Assembly: GCF_000497045.1 (NCBI RefSeq)
Contig: NW_015961991.1
Coordinates: 558,812-622,811, forward strand
DNA from: Kalmanozyma brasiliensis GHG001
Taxonomy: Eukaryota > Basidiomycota > Ustilaginomycetes > Ustilaginales
DNA length: 64,000 bases
Reading direction: 5' to 3'
Each line of letters opens with the position of its first letter. Within the stretch, counting starts at the first letter, position 1. Position numbers and translations under genes: made by a program. Of this stretch, positions 39,636 to 49,856 are shown in pieces. Under the pieces are notes generated by a model, which ran no database searches, had not been told where the DNA came from, and worked only from the letters and a program-made list of their open reading frames with translations.

Positions 39636-40406
39636 ATGGCACCGATAGCTTCATCCACGCTGCTCGCTCCCAGCGCCAGCATGACCTCCTCCTCCTCGTC
39701 GGTGCGCATCTGCATCGTCAATCCGAACAGCTCTTCGATCATCACAGATGCTCTTTCCACCACCCTCTTACTCTCCGCGCCACCTTCGACCAGCCTCTCC
39801 TTCCTGACCGGCCCGCCATCCTCGCCGGCGAGCATCCAGACTCCTGCCGAATCGATCATCTCCGCCGCGGAAACGTACAAGCACCTCATCACCACCTCTC
39901 CCTCCCAGGACCTCTCGCTGTACCCGACGGATGCGTTTTTGGTGGCATGCTTCTCGGACCATCCGCTAGCGCCCATGCTGCGCCCGTCCGGAAAGCCAAC
40001 ATTGCACCTGCTCGAAGCGGCCATCCTGCACGCGCTTCTCGTCGGCGTCAAATTCGGCGTGCTGACAACGGGAAAGAGCGTCGTACCCGATGTCGAGGCT
40101 GGCGTGCGTCGCGTCATGGGCGGCAACAGCGACAGGTACATCGGCACGCATGCTACCGGACTAGGCGTGGTCGAGCTCAAGGAAGGCGATCGGGGCAAGA
40201 TCGAGCGCAAGATCAAGGTGGGCGTGCAGGAGCTGGTGAGGATGGGTGCGGATGTCATCGTGCTTGGGTGCGCCGGGATGGCAGGGATGGAGCGGCTGGT
40301 GAGGGAGGGCGCCGAGGAGGTGGGAGGGATGGTCAAGGTCGTCGACGGCGCCAAGGCGGGACTGCAGTTGCTGACAGGGCTCGTCAGGGCTGAGGACGAT
40401 TCGTAG
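39636..40406 (+). CDS. Asp/Glu/hydantoin racemase family protein (256 aa)
   Basis: Cytosolic enzyme of the Asp/Glu/hydantoin racemase superfamily, similar to yeast Dcg1. The frame is open from a non-ATG codon at 39579; the ATG at 39636 gives 256 aa. N-terminal strand and active-site loop VRICIVNPNSSSIIT carries the conserved N-P-N-x-S/T motif. The first catalytic cysteine is in DAFLVACFSDHPLAPML, the second in DVIVLGCAGMAGMERLV, so the two-Cys racemase pair is intact. Helical SGKPTLHLLEAAILHALLVG in the middle is typical. Yeast DCG1 lies in the allantoin cluster; here no allantoin genes are adjacent. Hydantoin or allantoin racemization is possible, not shown. Confidence 0.9.
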   Translation: MAPIASSTLLAPSASMTSSSSSVRICIVNPNSSSIITDALSTTLLLSAPPSTSLSFLTGPPSSPASIQTPAESIISAAETYKHLITTSPSQDLSLYPTDAFLVACFSDHPLAPMLRPSGKPTLHLLEAAILHALLVGVKFGVLTTGKSVVPDVEAGVRRVMGGNSDRYIGTHATGLGVVELKEGDRGKIERKIKVGVQELVRMGADVIVLGCAGMAGMERLVREGAEEVGGMVKVVDGAKAGLQLLTGLVRAEDDS

Positions 40407-41165
40407 CGTCACACACTCAACTCAAAGAAAGGGGGAGGTCCTCAGAGAAACCGAGACATTGCATGCGAGACGAAGGCGGAAGCGAGAGTTTGGTGCTCGT
40501 GCAGCCGCAGAGGTACAATTGAGGTTTTGAAAGGGCTCCTCGTGGGGCAAGCATGGATGCTGGAGTGGCATGCGACAATGTGCCCTCCGAGAAAGATGCG
40601 AGACTCTCGGTTTGCGCAATCTCGGACTGACTGCGTCCAACAAGGGCACGATGATAGCGAGCACAGGAACGAAATACAGAGGCAGCGAGCGACAATGCAG
40701 ATGCGGCTGGCGCGAGACGTTGCGCGGTGTAAGGTTGCACGCGTCCAGAAGAGGACTCACGCAGGGCGAGACCAAGTTGGAGCGGAACGATCGCAAGAAG
40801 CACTGTGAGCGCGTCAGCGCTTGGACGTGCAATTCAGACCAAGTCGCAACAGCGAAGCGAGCGCTGCAGGCGTGACCGAGATCAAAGCTTTGTTCAGTCG
40901 AAGCTGACAACTCAAAGAACGGCGCGAGCGAGGCAGAGGCGAGAAAGGGGCACGAGACCTCACAGACACTGCAGACAGCGCATTGGAGATGGAAGTTGCA
41001 AAAGGAATCCCGTTTCGATTGGACAAGAGGAAGTTGACAGTGATACATGCAGACGAAAGCAACAAGAGGCGGGGAAGGGTGGTATCTGGATGCATGGACA
41101 GGCCTGTGCAGTTCGTCCGAAGGCGATCGTGTATTTTTGAAATTTGTTAGATCCGCCAGAGCCAC
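40407..41165. other. Convergent intergenic region with a long minus-strand open frame
   Basis: 759 bp between convergent genes. A 247-codon minus-strand open frame (40422-41165) runs right up to the transporter stop codon, but it lacks domains and is Cys/Ser/Leu-rich in a random way. See the finding on a splice-donor motif over that stop. Confidence 0.5.
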
Positions 41166-42881
41166 TTACGCCTCGTACTTGTAGGCAAGGCTGGTGTTGG
41201 CGACGACGCCCTCGACCTTCTCGGCGGAGCTCTTGTCGTCGGCCAGGTCGGAGCTGCGAGCGGCAGCGACCTGCGAGTGCGAAGCGAACATGTCGACCTC
41301 GGTAGTAGCGAACTTGCGGGCCGAAACCTTCTGCTCGAAGAGAACGTCGAGGGCACCGTACGATCGGTCCTTGGTCTCGGGCAGGCGGAAGTAGGTCCAG
41401 ATGATGCAGAGAGCGCCGGTACCAGCCCAGAAGTATCCAGCCTTGGCTCCCCAGTTCCACTCGGTGGAGTTGAGCATGCGAGGGGAGAGGACGTTGGCGA
41501 TGATGCCGCCGACGTTGTAGGCGTTACGGGCGAGGACGATGGTCTTGGCGCGGAGACGCGTCGACGAGATCTCGGCAACGAGACAGTAGCAAACAGGACC
41601 CACGGTCAAATCGTAGATGAAGGTGAAGATGAGAAGAGTGGAACCGATAGCCCACGAGACAGCCTTGTCGTCGGCCTTGAAGGCGAGACTGCCGGCGATG
41701 ATCATGAGGGCAAAGAGAGCGATCTGACCGTAGAGGTAGAGCGCACGACGGCCGATCTTGCGAAGGAGCAACCAAGAGCTGAGAGTACCGCAGAGACCCA
41801 TAGCGAACTGACCAATGGAGAGGTTGAAAGCCTGATCGGTGGGGAGACCGGCCTTGACGTAGAAGTAGGAGGAGAGACCCATGAGAGGACCACCGCAGAA
41901 GACCTGGATGAGCCAGACGACGGCGGCAATCTCGGTACGGCGACGGTCGGTGCGCTTGAAGCAGTCCCAGTAGCTTCCACCCTCGGCGGCGGCCTTCTCG
42001 AGCTCGTTGGTGTGGATCATCATCTGGACGGTCTGGTCAGCCTCGTGGTCGGAGAACTCGCGGTCATTGGCGGCAAGGCGGCGGAGCGAGTGCTTGGCGT
42101 CCTCGAGGCGGTTCTGGCGGACGAGCCACCAGGGGGACTCGGGAGCGAACCAGCATCCAATGAAGATGGGGACGGGCCACAGCCACTGGATGGCGTAAGG
42201 GATCTTGTAAGCCCAGTGGTCAGTGCGGTTGACGGTGGCGCGGAGGAGACCCGAGGCGATGAGCTGACCAACGACCCAGCATCCGTTGACCCAGGTGGTG
42301 AGGAAAGGACGAAGGGCGACGGGGGTGACTTCGGCGGCGTAGGCGGTGGTGAGGGTCTGGAAGCAACCCCAAGGCAGACCTTGGAGAATCTGGCCGACGA
42401 GGAGGACGGTAAGGTTAGGAGCGAAGAAGGGGATGAAGATGAAAGCGGTCATGAAGACGAGGGCGGTGAGGATGGTCTTGCGGTAGCCGAAGCGCTCGGT
42501 GGCAACACCGGTGAGCTGGAGACCGATGATGGAACCGACCTGGGAACCGTTGAGGAGACCGGTCTGCCACTTGGAGGGGATCTCGCAAACGCCGGCGGCG
42601 TCGCAGTGGCCGTACTTGCGAGCGAAAGCGGGCATGGCGAAGAAGTTACCGAGCAGGAGGGTGTCGTAACCCTCCATTACGACGGCGAGGGAGAGGATGA
42701 GGGAGAAGAAGATGGCATTGGGATAGGTCTTGAGGGCCTTGCGGATGCTCATGTTCTCCTGGGCCTGGGTGGCCTCGTGGGCATCGTGAACGAGCGCATC
42801 GTAGTCCTGGACATTGGACGCGATGGCGGCGGCGGCCTTGGAGTCGATGCGGGCGACGTCTTGAGCGTCGGTGAGACCCAT
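41166..42881 (-). CDS. MAL-type alpha-glucoside/H+ symporter, MFS sugar porter (571 aa)
   Basis: Plasma-membrane sugar transporter of the MFS sugar porter family, general alpha-glucoside permease branch. The start is the ATG at 42881, 110 bp after a TATA box; the frame is open to 43019. TM1 is NAIFFSLILSLAVVMEGYDT, followed by the GYDT-LLGNFFA region typical of fungal maltose permeases. Family motifs include ERFGYRKT between TM2 and TM3, PWGCFQTLTTAYAAEVTP in TM4, PESPWWLVRQNRLEDA after TM6, LLRKIGRRALYLYGQ between TM8 and TM9, and PETKDRSYGALDVLFE after TM12. An intracellular GH13 maltase gene lies divergently upstream, so uptake of maltose-like sugars followed by cytosolic hydrolysis is the natural reading. 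Confidence 0.93.
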   Translation of the reverse strand: MGLTDAQDVARIDSKAAAAIASNVQDYDALVHDAHEATQAQENMSIRKALKTYPNAIFFSLILSLAVVMEGYDTLLLGNFFAMPAFARKYGHCDAAGVCEIPSKWQTGLLNGSQVGSIIGLQLTGVATERFGYRKTILTALVFMTAFIFIPFFAPNLTVLLVGQILQGLPWGCFQTLTTAYAAEVTPVALRPFLTTWVNGCWVVGQLIASGLLRATVNRTDHWAYKIPYAIQWLWPVPIFIGCWFAPESPWWLVRQNRLEDAKHSLRRLAANDREFSDHEADQTVQMMIHTNELEKAAAEGGSYWDCFKRTDRRRTEIAAVVWLIQVFCGGPLMGLSSYFYVKAGLPTDQAFNLSIGQFAMGLCGTLSSWLLLRKIGRRALYLYGQIALFALMIIAGSLAFKADDKAVSWAIGSTLLIFTFIYDLTVGPVCYCLVAEISSTRLRAKTIVLARNAYNVGGIIANVLSPRMLNSTEWNWGAKAGYFWAGTGALCIIWTYFRLPETKDRSYGALDVLFEQKVSARKFATTEVDMFASHSQVAAARSSDLADDKSSAEKVEGVVANTSLAYKYEA

Positions 42882-45800
42882 GATGTCGTCGAAGAGAGGT
42901 GGAGTGTAGGGAGGAGAGGATGAAGGAGGAGGGTTGGATGGTGACGAGGGACGGAGAGGATGGGATTGGACGTCAAAGATGGTGTGATAATATAGCCATT
43001 CGGTCTCGGAACGTGACAATAGAGAGAATGCAATGCGGGGTGACTATAGCGGCGTGGTGTGATGGTGATGGGATGCTGGGTGCTTGCGTGGGAAAGGTGA
43101 CTGTAGCGAAGGGAGCGACCGAGCTAGGGTCGAGTGCGGAGAAGGAGCGAGGGTTCGAGGCACTTGGGCAGTACGGAGAGAAGGTTGTGAGCGAAAAGGA
43201 GGTTGTTCGGAGCAGCCGTGGAAAGGGTGATGCTGCCAACCTAGTAGATGTCGGAAGGTTGCGATGGTGTGTTGGAAGGGAGCGTGGCCGCGTGGGGAAA
43301 GGCGGGGTCAGGCTGGAGAAGCCTCAAAGGCAGCGAGCGCAACGGACAATGGCCGCTAAGGTCTGTCCTCGGTCAGACGAGGCTCGTCTTGCTAGACCAA
43401 GCCGGGCGCCGAGTTGGAACGGATTGCGGGGTTAGTGCGACAGTCGAGCGTATGGAGAGGAGGAGGCAAAGGCGGGGACGGAAGAATGGAGAGAGCCATT
43501 CGAGATCGCCCGAGACTGCTCCTTGTTGCCTACAGCCAAGGATCATGACTTGGTCCGGAGAGTTCTCGGTCGAGCTGACCATTTGCTACTCCGTCCCTTT
43601 GCTCGCTCATGCTTTCTGTTCCAGATCCCGTCTTCCACTCATGGTTGGCCGCGTTGCATGCTGCACTACATCGAACCAGGTCGACACGATCGCGGGTAGT
43701 CAATAGCATGACGGCGACGGTCGTGTCTCTGGATTGAATTCCCCCTCGACGCAGATGAAGAGAGGAGCGAGGGGCAAACCGCGCCATTTTGAGTGGGGAG
43801 AAAGGCTCATTCATGCCAGGGCCCACTGCGGAGAGTCCCATGAAGAGAGGAGACGCCTTTCATGCCTCAGGTTCATTCTAGAACTCGGGCAAGGCTGTCT
43901 GTTTTTGGCTTCAAGCAGATGGAGCGGGAAAATCGAATTCGATGTGGTCCAGAGCCGTCCCGGAAAAAGGCGAATCTCTCCACACTGGCAAAGTGCCTCC
44001 TCTTGTTACCCCAGACTTTTCTCAACTGCCACATGGAGGGCTCGCCTAGATGAAAGCGAAACCAAGCTGCAGTTGCCCCCATCCCAAACGCAACTGGGCC
44101 CAGCTGATGGTTGCCTGAAGCAGGAACGAGAGCAACGAGCCTTGTTTTCGCCGCTCCACTTTCAAGCCAGAAGCGCGGCTCGTTGGTGAAGCACAGCCAT
44201 ATCGACGGAACATCCGTTCTCTCCTCTGCGAGCGGCAAGGTGTAGTCTCGTCTGTCTTTGAGTGCTGCCGATATTGAACCAGGCGAGCAATACTTGGCAG
44301 AGAGGCATTTCAATTGCGACATCTCGTTTTGAATTCAGCCGGCACTCGAGGAAACGAATTTGAGTGGCAAGTTGACCGCTCTGCAGCTGCAACGGAGGCG
44401 AGATGGTCAGCTGATGTGTAGCGTAGCAGATACGCTCATACAGCTCCTTCTCCATCCTCGCGCCGTATTGAGAGAGCAGAGAGCCTCATCTCCATCGTTG
44501 TTCAGCGACTTCGCTGAGTCTGTCTGGCATGCAAGAGGAGGTCACGGCAAGTACATGATGCTTCTCAGTCCCATGACCGTATTTTGGCATCATCCGACAG
44601 GCATTGTTCGTCTGGATCGTTCTGGGGCACCTGCAGCCTTGCTTCGACCGACGGAACCCGCTTTGACTCTAGAGGGTCGACTGTACCAATACACGATGCA
44701 ACCAAGCGGACTCTCAATGTGCCGCTTTCATGGCAGCGGACGGCAGCCGTGCGGGCAGGCACAGGCCTCACAGGCGGACGGAAGATCTTCGGCGAGATTC
44801 TCCACGCGGCAGACGGGACCCTTTTGACAGACGCCCCTGGCAGCCTCCAAGTCGAGAAGCCTTGTCGAGACTGCAAACTGCCCGAAAGCCGGCAGTCATC
44901 TCAAGCTTCGGCTGCGCATGGTCCTCAACCGCTCACACTTGGCGCTCGCTTAGAAGTGGATTGTTGGTACGGACGGCTGGAAGGAGGCGGGGCAATGCGG
45001 ATATGGACGAGTCTCGGTGCGATTTCGCTGCTAGCCCAAGGAGAAGTCATAAAGCCATCTGCTGCCGCAACTTGGACTCGTCGTCGCGCTTTCGGGTCGT
45101 TTTCGGCGCTGAGTCGGGGCCCCGAGCTTCTGCACCCATTGGTGACTGCGGTTGGCCGCTCCGTCCCTCGAGCCCCACCCACATCGTCTGGCGGAGGCTC
45201 GGTCGACGGACCTCGGTTGGATGCCCAATTTTGCTGGTCCGGCATGTCAGATCGAAACCATTTGCCGCGTCACTACTTCGGACGATCTCTCTCTTCCTTT
45301 GCTGAGATCCGCCGTCAAGCGCGAACCAGCCTTGTCAATCTCGCCGTCTGCTGGTACTTGTTGAGCGAAATCAACCATGTCGCGGCTGCTGCGCTTTGCT
45401 GGAACGCTGAGCTTGGCACTTGACAGTGCTGCGTTGGAGCCACGAATAGAGCCTACGTAGAAGCAGAGCTGCATGCAAGTTGTCCATGACAAGTTCGGCC
45501 GCCGTCAGCAGCAGCCAGGTGGGCAGCGTTCTCGATCAAGCCTCATCACCAAACAATCTCGTTCAGGGTCCTGTTGAGCGCGCGCCTCTCGGGCCAAAGA
45601 AGAACACCGAGGGTCCTTTGGAAATGCATACCCATGCACGCTACGCCCCGGCTCTGTGACGTTTTTTGCGTGTTGTTCGACGCTAAACTGCTCAAGTCTC
45701 ACCGAAAAGACCAGATCAGAGAGGTGTGTGCGCGTACAGACCACCAGCCAGGTCACTTTCGAGCGCTACTCGGTGTATCTCCAGCGACTAGGTCGTTCAG

Positions 45801-46146
45801 CGGCGACCTTTTCTCCGGATGGACCTGTACCGCCCAACATCGATCCTTGCTCAGAAGATTCGCTTGGCAGGTCCCCCCGCATCCTCCCCCACTTTCCCTT
45901 GAAAAGGTCGCCGCACTGTCGCTTCGCCCCTGTGCTTCCCTCCGGAGGATCTTTGCTCAGCCTCGACCAGATCGTCTCCGGTAACCCTCCCGGTCCCTTC
46001 ATAAGCAACCCCGCGTCCTCCTCGTCTTATCTTCCTCTTCCTCCTCTATCGTCTGCCAATCGTCGACATCACCCTCTCGCACTTTTAGATCCATATCTCT
46101 CCCATTCCCCTTTCGCCCCTCTCCCATTCCCCTTCCCAATACGGAA
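42882..46146. other. 3.3-kb divergent region between sugar transporter and maltase genes
   Basis: Contains the two promoters (TATA at 42991-42994 on the left). No protein gene is convincing: frames at 43248-43706, 43734-44189 and 44584-45423 on the plus strand have poor composition and no domain. Several CGG/CCG-rich patches could bind zinc-cluster regulators, but I see no repeated, phased site. The right 250 bp before the maltase ATG are strongly pyrimidine-rich, as in leaders of highly expressed fungal genes. Confidence 0.55.
42991..42994 (-). promoter_or_regulatory. TATA-like box of the sugar transporter gene
   Basis: TATA within ggctatattat read on the minus strand, 110 bp before the ATG at 42881. 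Confidence 0.45.
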
Positions 46147-47898
46147 ATGCCTTCCAACGAGTCCATGGTCGGCTCCAGCTCGCGTACCTTCTGGTTCCGC
46201 GATGCGATCATCTACCAGATCTGGCCCGCCTCGTTCCGCGACAGCAACGATGATGGCATGGGCGATATCCAGGGTATTATCAGCAGCCTCGACTACATCA
46301 AGTCGCTCGGCGTAAACACCATCTGGCTCTCGCCCATGTACGACTCGCCCCAGGTCGACATGGGTTACGATATCTCGGACTACGAGTCGGTCTACCCTCC
46401 CTACGGAACCGTCGCCGACATGGACGAGCTCATCAAGCAGTGCCACAACCGCGGTCTCAAGCTTATTCTCGATCTTGTCATCAACCACACCTCGGACCAG
46501 CACGCCTGGTTCAAGGAGTCGCGCAAGTCCAAGGACAGCCCTAAGCGCGACTGGTACATCTGGCGACCCGCCAAGTACGACGCTGATGGCAACCGCAAGC
46601 CGCCCAACAACTGGCGCTCCAACTTCAACCAGCCCGCCTGGACCTGGGACGAGCAGACGCAAGAGTACTACCTCCACCTCTTCTGCCCCGAGCAGCCCGA
46701 TGTCAACTGGACCAACGACGATTGCCGCCAGGCCATCTACAAGAGCGCCATGGAGTTTTGGCTCGAAAAGGGCGTCAACGGCTTCCGCGTCGACACGGTC
46801 AACATGTACTCGAAGCCCATGGACTTCCCTGACGCTCCCATCGTCGATGAGGGGGCCGAGACGCAGCCTGCCGGCATGCTCTACTGCAACGGCCCCATGA
46901 TGCACACCTACCTCAAGGAGATGGGTGCCATCCTCGAGCGCTACGATGCCATGACCGTCGGCGAGCTCCCCAACACGCCCAAGACCGCCGATGTCGTCAA
47001 GTACGTCTCGGCGGCCGAGAACGAGTTGAGCCAGGTGTTCCAGTTCGACATTGTTGACATCGGTCGCAACCCGGTGGACATCATGGAGGTCGGCCAGTGG
47101 AATTTGCCTGACATGAAGCGCATCGTCGAAAAGTGGCAGCGCTTCACCGAGGGCAACGATGCGTGGACCACCGTCTTTATCGAGAACCACGACCAGGGAC
47201 GATCGATCTCGCGCTTTGCTTCCGACAAGCCGGAGCACGTCACCGACTCGGGCAAGTTGCTGGCGCTCATGAACATGACACTTTCCGGCTCGGTCTACGT
47301 CTACCAGGGCGAGGAGATTGGCATGACCAACGTGCCTTCCACCTGGGCGGCCGAGGAGTACCTCGACATCAACAGCATCAACTACCTTGCTGCGGTCAAG
47401 AAGCGCACCAACAACGACGCCATGGCGATGGCCAAGGCGCTCGCGGGGGTCAACCTGCTAGGTCGTGACAATGCGCGCACACCCGTTCAGTGGTCGTCGG
47501 CGCCCAACGGCGGCTTCTCCAACACGCCCACCACCAAGCCCTGGATGCGCACCAACGACAACTACACCTTGATCAACGTCGAGGCGCAACAGGAGGACCC
47601 GGCGTCGGTGCTGAACTTCTACCGCAAGGCCATCGCGGTGCGCAAGCAGCGCAACTCGCTGCTCGGCCACGGCCAGTTCCGTCTGCTCGAGGAGGACGAC
47701 GAGCATCTGTTCAAGTTTGTCAAGATCGCCGACAGCGGCGAAAAGGCGTTTGTGGTGCTCAACTTTACCGACAAGGAGCAGACGTACGAGCTGCCATCGG
47801 AGCTGAGCAGCGCAGAGGCCGTGCTCGACACCAGGGACGATGGCCAGAAGGGCTCACTCAAGCCGTACCAGGGAAGGCTCTACGTCGCTGCCAAATAG
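46147..47898 (+). CDS. Cytosolic GH13 alpha-glucosidase (maltase type, 583 aa)
   Basis: Retaining alpha-glucosidase of GH13 subfamily 40-like fungal maltases. No signal peptide, so it acts inside the cell on imported sugar. The start at 46147 (gaaATGcc) is followed by WFRDAIIYQIWPASF. GH13 regions: LILDLVINHTSDQH (region I), GFRVDTVNMYSK with nucleophile D216 (region II), MTVGELP with acid/base E273 (region III), FIENHDQGRSISRF with D349 (region IV). T217 directly after the nucleophile is the residue that in yeast separates maltases (Thr or Ala) from isomaltases (Val), so alpha-1,4 maltose-type substrates are preferred by inference. Length matches yeast maltase. It pairs with the divergent MAL-type transporter. 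Confidence 0.95.
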   Translation: MPSNESMVGSSSRTFWFRDAIIYQIWPASFRDSNDDGMGDIQGIISSLDYIKSLGVNTIWLSPMYDSPQVDMGYDISDYESVYPPYGTVADMDELIKQCHNRGLKLILDLVINHTSDQHAWFKESRKSKDSPKRDWYIWRPAKYDADGNRKPPNNWRSNFNQPAWTWDEQTQEYYLHLFCPEQPDVNWTNDDCRQAIYKSAMEFWLEKGVNGFRVDTVNMYSKPMDFPDAPIVDEGAETQPAGMLYCNGPMMHTYLKEMGAILERYDAMTVGELPNTPKTADVVKYVSAAENELSQVFQFDIVDIGRNPVDIMEVGQWNLPDMKRIVEKWQRFTEGNDAWTTVFIENHDQGRSISRFASDKPEHVTDSGKLLALMNMTLSGSVYVYQGEEIGMTNVPSTWAAEEYLDINSINYLAAVKKRTNNDAMAMAKALAGVNLLGRDNARTPVQWSSAPNGGFSNTPTTKPWMRTNDNYTLINVEAQQEDPASVLNFYRKAIAVRKQRNSLLGHGQFRLLEEDDEHLFKFVKIADSGEKAFVVLNFTDKEQTYELPSELSSAEAVLDTRDDGQKGSLKPYQGRLYVAAK

Positions 47899-48007
47899 AA
47901 TTTCGCTTTTGTCTCTCTAGATTCCCACCTGCTTTGCTTCAATCTCACTCGGGTCTTGCTAAGATCAGACGGCGATTCTTGTGACAGTGTCCCGATTCCG
48001 TGATGAT

Positions 48008-49450
48008 CTAGATGAGCTCCATATATCTCTCCATCTCCCAATTCGTCACCGTCTGATTAAACAGCTGCACCTCGTGCAACCTCGTGCCACCGAAGTGATC
48101 CACCAAGGTATCACCGAGCGTCTTTCTCGCCAGACTGTCCTTGGCCATGAACCTCTGTGTCGCCGCCTCGAGCGATGTGGGCAGGTAGACGAGGTTCTGC
48201 TCCTTGATGCTACGTGTGGTGTCCATGGGCGCGAAGGGGAGGGGGAGCTTGTTGGCGATGCCGTAGAGTCCCAGGGCGAAGACGGCGGCGAAAGCGTACT
48301 GCGAGTTGAGATCTGCACCGGGAACACGGACCTCGAAGCGCGTGCCGTACTCAGGCACGTCCGGCGGGCCGAGGATGCGCACGGACGCGAGACGTGAATC
48401 GTAGCCGTAGGAACAGATGTTGGGCGCCCAATAGGCTTCGCCAGTGGTGAGACGCTTGTAAGAATTGATGGTCGGACAGAGGAGAGGCATGATGTCCGGC
48501 AGACCTGTCATGACTCCCGCCAGAAACTGCTCGCCAACGGTGGAAAGGTATTTGACGTCGTCGTACTTGGCATCCGCTCTCCCGCCGGCGTCGATCTCCT
48601 CCTTGGTGAGCGCAAAGACGTTCTTGCCCGTTGATGGGTCACGAAGCGAGACGTGGATGTGTCCAGAACAGCCGGCGAGGTTGGCCCAGGGCTTGGCCAT
48701 GAATGTTGGGATGATACCGTGCTTCATACCCACCGATTTGGCGAGCAGCTTGTAGAGGACAGCCATGTCGGCCATCTGTGTCACCTCGGTGTAGGCAAGA
48801 GCCGTCTCGTAAACGCCTGGTCCGGTCTCGGTGTGGTGTCCTTCGATGTCGATGCCAAACGCTTCGGCAGCGTCGAAGAGCTCGAGGAAGTAGTCCTTGT
48901 TGAGCGTGGTACGCAGCATCGAGTAGCCGTGATTGCCCGGTGTCAAAGGTGTGAGCTTGACAAAGCCCTTCTGTTCGACGGTCTGCGCTGTCTCTGCGAA
49001 CTGGAAGTACTCGAACTCGGCGCCAGCCATACAGAGCAAGCCCAGATCCGACTCCACCTTGCTGGTCACCGATCGGAGCAGGTTTCGAGGACAGACGGGG
49101 AGCGGCGTGCCATCCGCATTGAAGAAGCGAATGAGGAAGAAGGGCATATTGTCCTCCCACGGAATGCGACGGTAGGTGTCGAGGTCGATCTTGGCCGACA
49201 AGTCGCGGTAGCCATTGGCCTTGTTGGAGACGAGCAGCTCGTTGGAATAGACGAGATCGTGCATGTCCCACCCAAAGATGACGGAGCAGAAGCCAAAGTC
49301 CGAGTCGGGCTTTGCGGCGGAGAGAAATTTCTTCTTGGAGACGTACTTGCCGCGGACGATACCGTCGACGTCGATGCCTGCTAGCTTGACCTTGTTGTCA
49401 TCTTTGAGGAGCTCCTCGAGGTCTTTGTACGTGATTTGCTTTTTCGACAT
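48008..49450 (-). CDS. Glutamine-synthetase-like gamma-glutamyl ligase (480 aa)
   Basis: ATP-dependent ligase of the glutamine synthetase superfamily, nearer to the PuuA (gamma-glutamylputrescine synthetase)/FluG C-terminal type than to canonical eukaryotic GS (about 355 residues). The start at 49450 (gacATGtcg read backwards: gtcgaaaaa follows) gives 480 aa. N-terminal beta-grasp: VKLAGIDVDGIVRGKYV. Catalytic region: AGAEFEYFQF, GHHTETGPGVYE (metal-binding Glu residues), NLAGCSGHIHVSL (His loop), SRLASVRI and TRFEVRVPGADLNSQYAFAA. No amidohydrolase domain precedes it, unlike FluG. It shares a 406-bp divergent promoter region with an aldehyde dehydrogenase gene, which suggests joint use in amine or polyamine nitrogen metabolism. 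The amine substrate is unknown. Confidence 0.92.
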   Translation of the reverse strand: MSKKQITYKDLEELLKDDNKVKLAGIDVDGIVRGKYVSKKKFLSAAKPDSDFGFCSVIFGWDMHDLVYSNELLVSNKANGYRDLSAKIDLDTYRRIPWEDNMPFFLIRFFNADGTPLPVCPRNLLRSVTSKVESDLGLLCMAGAEFEYFQFAETAQTVEQKGFVKLTPLTPGNHGYSMLRTTLNKDYFLELFDAAEAFGIDIEGHHTETGPGVYETALAYTEVTQMADMAVLYKLLAKSVGMKHGIIPTFMAKPWANLAGCSGHIHVSLRDPSTGKNVFALTKEEIDAGGRADAKYDDVKYLSTVGEQFLAGVMTGLPDIMPLLCPTINSYKRLTTGEAYWAPNICSYGYDSRLASVRILGPPDVPEYGTRFEVRVPGADLNSQYAFAAVFALGLYGIANKLPLPFAPMDTTRSIKEQNLVYLPTSLEAATQRFMAKDSLARKTLGDTLVDHFGGTRLHEVQLFNQTVTNWEMERYMELI

Positions 49451-49856
49451 GGCGGTCCTAGTCGCGGGCGGGAGATGATGGCGGCGGTGATGGTGGTAGG
49501 AGATGAAGCGGTGGTGGCTGCGAGCCTGTGCGTGACCCGTGATAAGGTATTGTCACGGTCCCCGGTCGGAGCTGGAAAGTGTTTGGATGTGATTGCTTGC
49601 AAAGGGGCACAGCATGCATCATCGATGGCGGATCGGCCGCGTGACCCTGAGAAACGCTTTAATCCTAGGAATCGGCTGGTCCGAGCACATGGGTGGTGCC
49701 GCTGCCGAGGCAAAACTGACAAGAGCAAAAGTCTTATCGGCAATTCCAGGAAATGCACCGAGCAGTCGGAAAAGTCACACGCACGAGCAATCTTGTTCCC
49801 ACGCCACACTGACCTTTCTTCTCATCCAACTATCATACTTTTGTCAGCTTCCGAAC
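49451..49856. promoter_or_regulatory. Bidirectional promoter region, ligase / aldehyde dehydrogenase
   Basis: 406 bp separate two divergent ATGs. There is no clear TATA box on either side. GATA cores are present (for example gtgataagg near 49540 and tcttatcgg near 49732), which would fit nitrogen-regulated GATA factors, but such short motifs also occur by chance. Confidence 0.45.

Noticed and set aside
40422..41165. 247-codon minus-strand open frame downstream of the sugar transporter
   Set aside because: No ATG-supported gene and no domain; kept only as part of the low-interest splice-donor observation.
41277..42923. 548-codon plus-strand open frame opposite the sugar transporter gene
   Set aside because: Same kind of antisense shadow; acidic Gly/Asp/Glu-rich composition and no domain.
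44584..45423. 279-codon plus-strand open frame between transporter and maltase genes
   Set aside because: Composition resembles random GC-rich DNA, no domain, no promoter signal, and competing frames overlap it.
46069..47238. 389-codon minus-strand open frame opposite the maltase gene
   Set aside because: Shadow of the GH13 frame, Leu/Val/Asp-rich with no domain.
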